Positions 19,838 through 27,065 of a stretch of DNA of 64,000 bases are shown here, one piece after another. How positions within the stretch are numbered: the first letter of the stretch is position 1; every line of letters begins with the position of its first letter. Origin of the DNA: Pseudomonas sp. 21 (lineage in GTDB: Bacteria; Pseudomonadota; Gammaproteobacteria; Pseudomonadales; Pseudomonadaceae); NCBI RefSeq assembly GCF_000955805.1, contig NZ_JYOA01000007.1:1-64000 (forward strand). Direction: 5' to 3'. A model generated the notes under the pieces. It saw only the letters and a list, made by a program, of their open reading frames with translations. It ran no database searches and was not told the origin of the DNA. Position numbers and translations under genes: made by a program.

Positions 19838-20190
19838 GGCAACAGCTCCCGCTCGATCAGCTGACGTACCACGGCGCACTCCTCGCCTTCGCTGCGCTCC
19901 AGCAGCAGCCGGCTGGCAGCGGTCTCATGGTTCTGCGCCTGTTCGCGAGCCAGTGCCAGAGTGCGCTCGGCGGCATCCACACGCTGGCGGGCAGCCTGCT
20001 CCAGCGCTTCGACCTGGGCGTTCTGCAGCACCAGCTTCGACTCCAGCACCTTGCCGGCGCCACTGCAGCGCGCCTGCTCCAGACGCAGACTCTCCAGCTG
20101 GCCGCCATAGAAGCACGCCGTCAGCCAGCCGCCGGCGAAGCCCCCCAGCAGGAATCCGACCACGCCCAACGCCAGCCAGAAACGGCTCAT
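19834..20190 (-). CDS. Rz-like inner-membrane spanin (LysB-type)
   Basis: A 118-aa protein with one N-terminal transmembrane helix (FWLALGVVGFLLGGFAGGWL) and then a long charged, Ala/Gln/Glu-rich coiled coil, the i-spanin layout. The start ATG at 20190 overlaps the endolysin stop and has GGAGG 7 nt upstream. With the lipoprotein downstream it forms the spanin pair of the holin-endolysin-spanin lysis set that releases the particles. Confidence 0.78.
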   Translation of the reverse strand: MSRFWLALGVVGFLLGGFAGGWLTACFYGGQLESLRLEQARCSGAGKVLESKLVLQNAQVEALEQAARQRVDAAERTLALAREQAQNHETAASRLLLERSEGEECAVVRQLIERELLP

Positions 20191-20816
20191 CCCAGTACCT
20201 CCAGTGCACGGTGCCAAAGCCGCACACGCTCCTCGAGGCCATTCAGCCCGCCATTGATGCGCCGGGTGATGTCCTCGAAGCGTCCCGCATCGGCCAGCTC
20301 ATTGAGCCCATTGCATTGCCACCACCAGGCGGCGGTGCGACAGGCCCAGCGCGGTTCCCCCAGCAGTTGCGGGCGGGCGACAAAGGGCTGTGCGAGCCCT
20401 TCGCCAACCGCGCGGTAATTGCTCCGACCCGTCACCTGCAGCAGGCCGCGGCCACGAAAGCGCCAGCCGTCGCCGGAGGCTTCATCGCGGTTACCGTTGC
20501 GCCCGGCGTAGACGAGGTTGGCAATGCGCTCCGGCTGATACGCCACCTCTCGCGCCAGCGCCGTGGGCGAGCCATCGGCGCTGCGGAAGCGCCGGGGCCA
20601 GACGGCAGCCAGACGCTGGGCGCTGTACGTCAGGTTTTCCACACAACGGGTCAGATGGGCACTTTCATGGCCGACCTGGGCGATGAAGGCAGCAACACGC
20701 GGTGGCGTGTCGATTCCGAAATCCCCCATGGCGGCCTCGAGTGCCGGCAGAAAAACGCCCGCGACAGGGCGGGCGTTGGGCAGGATCAGCAGCAACTGGC
20801 GTTCGTCGATTTGCAT
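20187..20816 (-). CDS. GH19 chitinase-like endolysin
   Basis: A cytoplasmic murein hydrolase of 209 aa for lysis of the producer cell. The family GH19 fold shows the acids E51 (QVGHESAHLT) and E60 (RCVENLTYS), the RGRGLLQVTGRSNYRAVG block near 125-142 and a WWWQCNGLNELAD segment. No signal peptide, so it depends on the holin. The start at 20816 lies 1 bp after the gpD stop, and the frame upstream of it overlaps gpD. It corresponds in place to the lytic enzyme of the PAO1 pyocin cluster. Confidence 0.88.
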   Translation of the reverse strand: MQIDERQLLLILPNARPVAGVFLPALEAAMGDFGIDTPPRVAAFIAQVGHESAHLTRCVENLTYSAQRLAAVWPRRFRSADGSPTALAREVAYQPERIANLVYAGRNGNRDEASGDGWRFRGRGLLQVTGRSNYRAVGEGLAQPFVARPQLLGEPRWACRTAAWWWQCNGLNELADAGRFEDITRRINGGLNGLEERVRLWHRALEVLG

Positions 20817-20817
20817 A

Positions 20818-21822
20818 TCAGCCGCCCTCCCCTGCCTTGCCCTTGCCATCGTTCCCGCCGTTGCAAAGCACGCTGGTTGTCCAACCGCTTGCCTGGAAGT
20901 GCTGGGTGACGGTGTCGACCAGATAAGTGCCATCGACCCCAGTCTTGAATCCACTCAAGTCGACCACGCACTCCGCGAACAAGTCCGCGCGGCCCGGCAA
21001 CTGCAGCCGTACCCCGGCGGTTTTCCGGTTGAAATCCGCAAGACGCGACCTGGCCAACTGACGCGCCGCCGCTTCGTTGGCCTGGACATGGCGTTCGACG
21101 TACTCGGCCTGCACCTGCTTCGGCACGTTAGGGTTAGTCACCGTCACTGTTCGCACGGTCCCATCCAGTCCTTGGTACGGAACAGAGACTGTCGCGACAA
21201 CCTTGCGATCATCCAGAGTGAAGGTGAAGGAGCTGACCTCCGCACGTTTGATCGGAAGATTGTCCAGTACCCGGCCGGAAGCACTGCGACCGCCCTGACG
21301 AGGCATGACCAGTAGCTTCAGATCGGCGATCTTCGCAGTGCAGTCGTACTGCCGCGCCAGGCGGGTGACGAAGTGATAGTCCGACTCCTTGATCTGATCC
21401 GCGCGCTCAATTCGCGTACTCACTTCGCACTCGGCCTGCCAGCCGTTGCGCTCCGCAATGCGCTTGACGATCTCAGCCAGCGTCACGTTCTCCCAACTGT
21501 CGCTACGGACGGACTTTCCGGCATTGCGCGAATCACCGGACTTGGCCTTGATCACCAGCGTGTCCGGCGCACCACTGAAGGTAATGGTGTCGACCGTATA
21601 GCGCCCCATAGGAGCGACACCTGTCTCCTCATAACCAAGGTAAAGCACCAGCTCTGCTCCGCGCCGCGGCAGCAGTACGGCACCATCGCGGTCGTCGAGG
21701 GTCAGCGAAAGGGTGTCAGACTCCAGGCCGTACTTGTCGGTTACGACCAGCTCGAGCACCCGGTCATTGACGTGCGGAGTGATGTCGCGGCCGTCAGCGA
21801 CGATGCGAAAGACAGGTTTCAT
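20818..21822 (-). CDS. Tail protein gpD (late control D, baseplate hub)
   Basis: A 334-aa homologue of P2 gpD, a tail hub protein related to T4 gp27 and VgrG. It starts KPVFRIVADGRDITPHVNDRVLELVVTD, with the VgrG-like LTLDDRDGAV and ESDYHFVTRLARQYDCTAKI blocks and a C-terminal EYVERHVQANEAAARQLARSRLADFNRKTAGVRLQLPG region. Its start has only a weak ribosome site and lies 15 bp after a terminator-like hairpin that separates it from gpX. Confidence 0.9.
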   Translation of the reverse strand: MKPVFRIVADGRDITPHVNDRVLELVVTDKYGLESDTLSLTLDDRDGAVLLPRRGAELVLYLGYEETGVAPMGRYTVDTITFSGAPDTLVIKAKSGDSRNAGKSVRSDSWENVTLAEIVKRIAERNGWQAECEVSTRIERADQIKESDYHFVTRLARQYDCTAKIADLKLLVMPRQGGRSASGRVLDNLPIKRAEVSSFTFTLDDRKVVATVSVPYQGLDGTVRTVTVTNPNVPKQVQAEYVERHVQANEAAARQLARSRLADFNRKTAGVRLQLPGRADLFAECVVDLSGFKTGVDGTYLVDTVTQHFQASGWTTSVLCNGGNDGKGKAGEGG

Positions 21823-21836
21823 GGTTCACCAGAATG

Positions 21837-21859
21837 AAAAAGCCCCGCTTATGCGGGGC
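21837..21859 (-). terminator. Intrinsic terminator between gpX and gpD
   Basis: On the minus strand GCCCCGC-ATAA-GCGGGGC is followed by T5. It lies inside the late operon just before gpD, so it may reduce expression of the hub and lysis genes relative to the tail genes upstream. Confidence 0.7.
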
Positions 21860-21877
21860 CAGGATGGATAAGCCGGA

Positions 21878-22090
21878 TCAATCCCACAGGCGTACCTGGG
21901 GGCTGTCCGGCACCGCCAGGTCCGGCATGTGGATCAGCACACCGGCTCGCAAGGGTTGCGGCTCGTCGGCGAGCCCGGGGTTGGCATTCAGCACGGCTTC
22001 CACACAGCCCTTCAGATGGCCATAGCGCTGATAGCAGAGTTGGTCCAACACATCGCCGCTACTGCTGCGATAGCTTGTTGTCGTCGCCAT
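21878..22090 (-). CDS. Tail protein gpX (LysM-like)
   Basis: A 70-aa protein of the P2 gpX family with a LysM-type fold (SGDVLDQLCYQRYG...LNANPGLADEPQPLRAGVLIHMPDL). It is thought to bind the hub or murein at the tail tip. The gene overlaps the end of gpU by 32 nt in another frame, which suggests coupled translation. Confidence 0.88.
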   Translation of the reverse strand: MATTTSYRSSSGDVLDQLCYQRYGHLKGCVEAVLNANPGLADEPQPLRAGVLIHMPDLAVPDSPQVRLWD

Positions 22091-22928
22091 AGCGATTGAA
22101 CTCCAGGTCCAGGGTTTGTACGCGCGGTACGCCGTCAGTGAAGAGCGCGGACTGGGTTTCGGTGACCTTGATCAGACACCAGGTGCCCAGGGAGTCTCCG
22201 TAACCGCTGATAAGACTCACCGGTTTGCCGCTCAGCGCGATTTCGCGCAATTTGTCCGGGTTCTCCCGCCCTACTCGCCTGCCCGCTACGCGGGATAGCC
22301 CCGGCATGATCACCGCCTTCAGCAGTAGCGTCTCCGCACCAGCGCCGACGTACTGCAGAGCCGGCCGCCGCCCCAGGCGCGCCTGCTCTTTCCAGCTGAG
22401 CTGGCTGGTACGGGTCGCCGCTTCGAAGGGCACCGTGTCGATGTTGAAGTAGAACTGAGTCTGAGAATCCAGCACCGTCATGATCAGCAGATGCTGCTGG
22501 GGGATAACGCACATCGAGTCAGCCAGCAGAGACTTCGGCGACAGTACGGACGTGGGCAGCGGCAAACCCAGGCTGTCGCCCACCTTTCCGACCACCTTGT
22601 CCACTGCCTTTCTAGCCCGGCCGACCTGTTCGCCCAGTCCCTGCATGCGCTCATCGATACCCTTCAGGACCCGCGTGGCGCTGTTGTAGGTGTTGACCAC
22701 CTTGTTGACCTTGGCCTGCGCGCGCTCCAGGCCCTGCATTGCACGCTGCACCTTGCCAACCATCTGCGACGAAACACCGGGCAGGCCCTCCAGTTCGCCA
22801 GCCGCGCCACGGATATCGCCGATAGCGCCGTTGACCGGCGCTATCATTCCGTCGAGATCGCGACGGCCATCCTCGGCCGCCCGGGCAAGTTGCGACAGGC
22901 CACTCTGCATCTGTTCCCAATACGCCAT
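22059..22928 (-). CDS. Tail protein gpU-like, with long N-terminal extension
   Basis: 289 aa. The C-terminal 150 residues or so match gpU-type tail terminator proteins (LLIMTVLDSQTQFYFNIDTVPFEAATRTSQLSWKEQARLGRRPALQYVG, then GYGDSLGTWCLIKVTETQS). The first 130 residues are a Gly/Ala-rich heptad-like helix region that P2 gpU lacks. A strong ribosome site (AAGGAGG) precedes the ATG. It lies between the tape measure and gpX. Confidence 0.85.
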   Translation of the reverse strand: MAYWEQMQSGLSQLARAAEDGRRDLDGMIAPVNGAIGDIRGAAGELEGLPGVSSQMVGKVQRAMQGLERAQAKVNKVVNTYNSATRVLKGIDERMQGLGEQVGRARKAVDKVVGKVGDSLGLPLPTSVLSPKSLLADSMCVIPQQHLLIMTVLDSQTQFYFNIDTVPFEAATRTSQLSWKEQARLGRRPALQYVGAGAETLLLKAVIMPGLSRVAGRRVGRENPDKLREIALSGKPVSLISGYGDSLGTWCLIKVTETQSALFTDGVPRVQTLDLEFNRYGDDNKLSQQ

Positions 22929-22937
22929 TTCGCCTCC

Positions 22938-24773
22938 TTACACGACGACCGTGTCGAACAGCGCATCGCGCTGTCGTTCCTGGGAGAAGTCCGCCAGCAT
23001 CCAGCGCAACCGCGGCAACAGCTCGTTGGCCAACCGATCGGGATCGCTGACATTACCGGCCACGTTGATGCTGATCTGGGGGGAGAAGGTCCAGTTTTGG
23101 GTGGTCGGTTCCCCGATGGGAGCGGCAGCAGGAGATTCCGCGCCGCTTCTCCCGTCCCGCGGCTCTGGCCCGCGTCCTTCGATAGCAGGAGCATTGCGCT
23201 CCGCGGGTACGCCACCCCAATCGGTCAGTCCGCCGACGACGGCACCGATGAACGGCCCCAGCACCGGCACCGTCCAGGCTCCCAGCATGCTGCCGGCCAG
23301 CGCCCCACCCAGCGCGCGGGTGGAGTCGTCATTGCCTGGGGCATCACCACCCGCGCCAACGCGTGACCCGCGTGGTGGTCGAACCGGCTCGTTCAGCTGT
23401 GCGCCCGGCGGACGCGCAGCCGGACCAAAGCCGACGTTGCCCCAGTCACTGCGCATCCTGCGCCAGAGACCCCGGAGATCCAGGCTCGGCAGTCGCCAGT
23501 CACTGTCAGACTCATCACGCCGCCGGGCGAGTGGGGCACCGAGCTTCGTGATCAGCTGCGAGCGATCGCTCATTACGCCCAGGTCAAGCGACTTGAGGTA
23601 CTGGGAAACGTCATCGAGCCCCAGTTCAGAGGCAAAGGTTGCCAACATCTCCTTCGACAGCCCGTACTGCCCCGTCATCAACCCGAACTGCGCTCCCACG
23701 AAGTGGGTGGACTCCTTCAGCCGGTCAGCGGCAAAGGTCAGCGCAGGCAGGCCTTCGTCGACCACCTTCAGGGTGACACTGCCACTGGTCTGCAGCATCC
23801 CTTCCACGGCATTCTCAGCGGTATGGCGCCAGCCTTGAGTCGTCCCTCTGCGGGCATCCACGTCCGCCTGCAACTGCGCTGCCGGCTTGATCCGCATCTC
23901 ACTTGGCCGCTGCAGCATCTGCGCCCACGACCGATGCTCCTGCCCATCATTGAGTCGGCGTACCAGAAGATCGGTTGGCACCTGCTCCTGTCGTGCTCGC
24001 CAGGAAATGACTCCGAGGCTGCGCTCGACCCCTGCCGCACTGTCATCACCGTGGTCGAGGACATTCCTCACCAGAGCAGCCACTGCATCCGGCGCGACAG
24101 CCTTGCCATACTGCAGCTTCGTTGCGGCCGGCAGGTAGTTCAGGCTTTGCCGCAGGGTGAGGCCGACGTTCATCAGCTGCCGGACCATATCCAGGGCAGC
24201 GTCGGAGTTGAGCCCACTACCCTGCGCTGCTGCCTCAACCCGGCTTTTGACGAATGCTTCGGACGTTTCGCCCGGCTCAAGGCCACCGCGTACCACCAGT
24301 TCCTGAACGCGCTGTTCGTAGCGGTGCGAACTGGTGAGGGCCATGGAGATCGCGTCCAGGGGATTGGACAGGACCTGGTAGATGACCGGGTCCTTCTGGG
24401 TCCAGTCGACGTTGACCGGTTGCAGGGAGCTCGTGGGAGCCGTCGCCCCGATCTGAACGGCATTGCCCAGGGCGCCGCTCACTGTGGGCCGGCGAAGCAG
24501 GGTTGCGATTTCCCTCAGGGCCTCGAGCGTCTGCCTAGCTATCTCTTCGCCTCCCTCAGACTCCTGTCGCAATGCCTGATGCAAGGCGCTCCCCGAAGGC
24601 TCCGGCGAGCCGTCGGCCACCGCCCGTGTGCGCTTGCCCTGCAATCGTAAAAAGCCATCCGCAATGGCTTGCCCCAGAGTGTCCTTCACTGCCAGGCCGA
24701 ACGACTGTCCCAGCACCTGCGCGACCTCGGGCCCCAGGATCACCGTCACCCCGGCGGTTTCACTTACTGTCAT
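22938..24773 (-). CDS. Tail tape measure protein
   Basis: Sets tail length and sits inside the tube. It has 611 aa from the ATG at 24773, chosen because GAGGTG lies 6 nt before it; a GTG three codons earlier is the alternative. The sequence is mostly helical, rich in Ala, Gln and Leu, with a Gly/Ala-rich hydrophobic stretch (GGALAGSMLGAWTVPVLGPFIGAVVGGL) near 505-535 and a conserved C-terminal block (QNWTFSPQISINVAGNVSDPDRLANELLPRLRWML). The length is near what I expect for the R2 pyocin tape measure and shorter than phage P2 gpT. Confidence 0.88.
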   Translation of the reverse strand: MTVSETAGVTVILGPEVAQVLGQSFGLAVKDTLGQAIADGFLRLQGKRTRAVADGSPEPSGSALHQALRQESEGGEEIARQTLEALREIATLLRRPTVSGALGNAVQIGATAPTSSLQPVNVDWTQKDPVIYQVLSNPLDAISMALTSSHRYEQRVQELVVRGGLEPGETSEAFVKSRVEAAAQGSGLNSDAALDMVRQLMNVGLTLRQSLNYLPAATKLQYGKAVAPDAVAALVRNVLDHGDDSAAGVERSLGVISWRARQEQVPTDLLVRRLNDGQEHRSWAQMLQRPSEMRIKPAAQLQADVDARRGTTQGWRHTAENAVEGMLQTSGSVTLKVVDEGLPALTFAADRLKESTHFVGAQFGLMTGQYGLSKEMLATFASELGLDDVSQYLKSLDLGVMSDRSQLITKLGAPLARRRDESDSDWRLPSLDLRGLWRRMRSDWGNVGFGPAARPPGAQLNEPVRPPRGSRVGAGGDAPGNDDSTRALGGALAGSMLGAWTVPVLGPFIGAVVGGLTDWGGVPAERNAPAIEGRGPEPRDGRSGAESPAAAPIGEPTTQNWTFSPQISINVAGNVSDPDRLANELLPRLRWMLADFSQERQRDALFDTVVV

Positions 24774-24834
24774 CTTGTTCACCTCAATGACGACAAAGGA
24801 GCGCCGGCCACCCGGCGCCCCTCCAAGGGGCGAA

Positions 24835-24960
24835 CTAGCCCGCCTCGTCCCCCAGCCACCAACGCAGGTCGCCGAGGGTCATGCGCTCCAGTTCACCGGC
24901 CGTGAAGCCCGACTCAGTCGCCAGTCGCCGCGCCAGCTGGCGCATCAGCGCGAAGCTCAT
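24835..24960 (-). CDS. GpE-like small tail assembly protein (41 aa)
   Basis: It ends in LGDLRWWLGDEAG, and its length of about 40 aa fits the GpE (E-prime) family of tail assembly chaperones. It overlaps the 3-prime end of the upstream assembly gene by 47 nt in the +1 frame. An independent ATG at 24960 with AGAGG 6 nt upstream can explain its translation. P2 makes the same product by a -1 frameshift, but the frame relation here does not allow a simple -1 slip. Confidence 0.72.
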   Translation of the reverse strand: MSFALMRQLARRLATESGFTAGELERMTLGDLRWWLGDEAG

Positions 24961-25255
24961 CGTCGTCCTCTCGCACCAGGCGAAAGTAGGCGTGTTGCAG
25001 GCGCTGGTAATCACTGAGCTTGAGCCCCTCCAGGTCCTGGCGGCTAACCTGCACCAGCGAGGCGAACAGTTGCAGCTCGCGCTCCTCGTCATCGCTGGCC
25101 ACCTTGCTGGCCAGGCGAATGTCGCGCACGGTCGGCGCACGCAGGGTGAGGGCGTCGACATCGACGCCGTTGCAGGAGGTCGGGCGGGACAGTTTCACCA
25201 CCGCCGCGTCGTCGGACAGGCTCAGCCACGCGGGCTGTTTGACGGAGTCTTGCAT
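24914..25255 (-). CDS. Phage tail assembly protein (gpE-type, PA0624-like)
   Basis: A 113-aa protein with the tail assembly chaperone pattern: VKLSRPTSCNGVDVDALTLRAPTVRDIRLASKV, then a helical ELQLFASLVQVSRQDLEGLKLSDYQRLQHAYFRLV segment and an acidic end. Such proteins bind the tape measure before the tube polymerises. The start is the ATG at 25255 with GAGGAG upstream; a GTG immediately before it is possible. It lies between tube and tape measure, as in P2. Confidence 0.85.
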   Translation of the reverse strand: MQDSVKQPAWLSLSDDAAVVKLSRPTSCNGVDVDALTLRAPTVRDIRLASKVASDDEERELQLFASLVQVSRQDLEGLKLSDYQRLQHAYFRLVREDDDELRADAPAGAATGD

Positions 25256-25266
25256 CACGGTTCTCC

Positions 25267-25770
25267 TCAGACGCCCAGGTCGTTACGCATGGCGGCGAGC
25301 TGGTCGACGCCGTCGATCTTGCGCACCGAGTTGGCCGGGTCGATCTCGAACATCTCGCGGCCCTCGACTTCCAGCTTGTAGTAGGTGACCGCCACGCTGT
25401 AAGTGCAGGCGGCCAGGTCACCGGCCTTCCAGTCGCCCGGGTTGATCTCCTTGAGCAGGCCGCGGACGGTGGCGACCACCGGCACGGTGCCGCCCTTCTG
25501 GGTCTTGAACGAGCCACGGAAGGTGCCGTTGAAAGCGCCCTGGTCGCTCAGGCCGAAGAACTTCATGGCCTCGCGTCGCGCGCCGTTGGTGGTGAACTTG
25601 GCCTCCATGGCCTCCAGGCCCACATCGAGCAGGACCGGAGCGTCCATGCCACCGGCACGGTACTCCTGGGTCTTCACCTTGAGGGTCGGCAGGGTCAGGG
25701 ACGGCACGTCGCCGGCAAAGCTCACGCCGTCGACGAAGAGGTTGGTGTTGGTGAGGATCTGCGGAATCAT
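25267..25770 (-). CDS. Tail tube protein FII
   Basis: A 167-aa major tail tube protein of the P2 FII family (PQILTNTNLFVDGVSFAGDVPSLTLPTLKVKTQEYRAGGMDAPVLLDVGLEAMEAKF in pieces). It polymerises into the inner tube that pierces the target envelope. A strong AGGAG site precedes the ATG. It follows the sheath gene by 12 bp and they are surely cotranscribed. The sequence is well conserved, so the assignment is firm. Confidence 0.95.
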   Translation of the reverse strand: MIPQILTNTNLFVDGVSFAGDVPSLTLPTLKVKTQEYRAGGMDAPVLLDVGLEAMEAKFTTNGARREAMKFFGLSDQGAFNGTFRGSFKTQKGGTVPVVATVRGLLKEINPGDWKAGDLAACTYSVAVTYYKLEVEGREMFEIDPANSVRKIDGVDQLAAMRNDLGV

Positions 25771-25782
25771 CTGGGGTTCTCC

Positions 25783-26943
25783 TTAAGCTGCGTCCAGGAC
25801 TTCGGTGAGCCACTGATCGGTCACCTCGACGCGGAAGTTGGGGTTCTCGGCAGGCGGTACGTCGGTGAAGCGGATGTTCCAGTACACCTTGCCCTGGGCC
25901 AGCTGGCTGGCGGTGTTGAGTTCCGGGTCGGCGTAGACCTCGAAGTCGATCACCGCGCCCTGGTTCTTCAGGTCGCGCATGAAGGCCTGCAGGCCCTCGG
26001 TGACGTCCTTCACGTAGGTCTTGGTGATGCCGCGGTCGACCGCCCACTTGTGCCCGGCGAGGATGGCGTCCATCACCATGTCCATGGTCCGCACGCGGGT
26101 CACGAAGGCCCACTTGGCGTCGCTGGAGAGGGTGCGGTTGCCCCACAGGCGGTAACCGTCGTCGCGGATGATGGTGGTGATGTTGGCGTTGTTGAGCAGG
26201 TTGGCGCGGCAGGTCTCGTCGCCGTCGAGGAACTCGATGGGGCGGCCGGTGCCGGTGATGCCGAGCAGTTCCTTGTTCGACGGCGAGGACCAGAAGCCGT
26301 ACTGGCTGTCGGTCCAGGCGAACAGCGCGGCGGCATTGGCCGAGGCCGGTGCGTCGACCGTGGCGCTGCTGGCGGTATCCCAGGTCTGCACGCCCGGATC
26401 GACCAGGTAGATGCGCTTGCTGCCGAACTCGTCGGCGTAGGCGATGGCCGCCTCGTCGGTGGTGTTGGGGCCGTCGACGATGGCGATGGCACGCAGTTTC
26501 TCGGCCAGCGCGCCCATGGCGGTGGCGACCGCCTGGGTAGCGGAATGCTTCGGCGCGATCAGCAGGCGCGGTTGGGCGTTGAAGCGCGACTTGCCATCGA
26601 GCAGCGCCTGCAGGCCGGTACGCTGGCCGGCTTCGGTGACGGTGCCGATGATCGCGGAAGTCAGCTGTGCCGCATCCTCGATCTTCGCCACACCCACCGC
26701 CACGACCACCGCGGCGGACTGGGTGAAGATCGCGGTGCAGGACTTGTAGATCGCCGACGCAGTGCCGAACGCGGCGGCCGCTTCACGCAGGCTGGTAAGC
26801 AGCACCGGCACATCAGCCTGCGCGGTCAGCTTGGCATCGGGGGTGAAGGTATCCACCAGGCCGATGATCGAGGACGACGGCAGCGCAATGGTGCGCGCAC
26901 CGACGTCGACATTGGTCACGGTGACGCCGTGAAAGAAGCTCAT
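25783..26943 (-). CDS. Contractile tail sheath protein FI
   Basis: A 386-aa sheath subunit of the P2 FI / R-pyocin type. It starts SFFHGVTVTNVDVGARTIALPSSSIIGLVDT and has the conserved NAQPRLLIAPKH, WGNRTLSSDAKWAFVTRVRT and FEVYADPELNTASQLAQGKVYWNIRFTDVPPAENP blocks (each longer run split here). Contraction drives the tube through the target membrane. It is the first gene after the internal terminator that follows the fibre, and has a GGAG site. Confidence 0.95.
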   Translation of the reverse strand: MSFFHGVTVTNVDVGARTIALPSSSIIGLVDTFTPDAKLTAQADVPVLLTSLREAAAAFGTASAIYKSCTAIFTQSAAVVVAVGVAKIEDAAQLTSAIIGTVTEAGQRTGLQALLDGKSRFNAQPRLLIAPKHSATQAVATAMGALAEKLRAIAIVDGPNTTDEAAIAYADEFGSKRIYLVDPGVQTWDTASSATVDAPASANAAALFAWTDSQYGFWSSPSNKELLGITGTGRPIEFLDGDETCRANLLNNANITTIIRDDGYRLWGNRTLSSDAKWAFVTRVRTMDMVMDAILAGHKWAVDRGITKTYVKDVTEGLQAFMRDLKNQGAVIDFEVYADPELNTASQLAQGKVYWNIRFTDVPPAENPNFRVEVTDQWLTEVLDAA

Positions 26944-26960
26944 AGATTTTCTCCAGACAT

Positions 26961-26983
26961 AAAAAAACCGCCGGGAGGCGGTT
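26961..26983 (-). terminator. Intrinsic terminator after the tail fibre gene
   Basis: On the minus strand AACCGCC-TCCC-GGCGGTT runs into T5. It lies 82 bp beyond the fibre stop and just before the sheath gene, so the sheath must rely on read-through or on its own promoter. Confidence 0.75.
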
Positions 26984-27065
26984 GGGTGGTTTGCCCTGGT
27001 CGCAAAGGGCGAAGGGCGGGATTACGGGTAAATTCACTACAACGAAAAGACTCGGTACTCGGTGA

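Noticed and set aside
24835-25161. P2-style -1 frameshift joining the two tail assembly frames
   Set aside because: The second frame is +1 relative to the first, no slippery heptamer is visible, and an independent ATG with a ribosome site is present.
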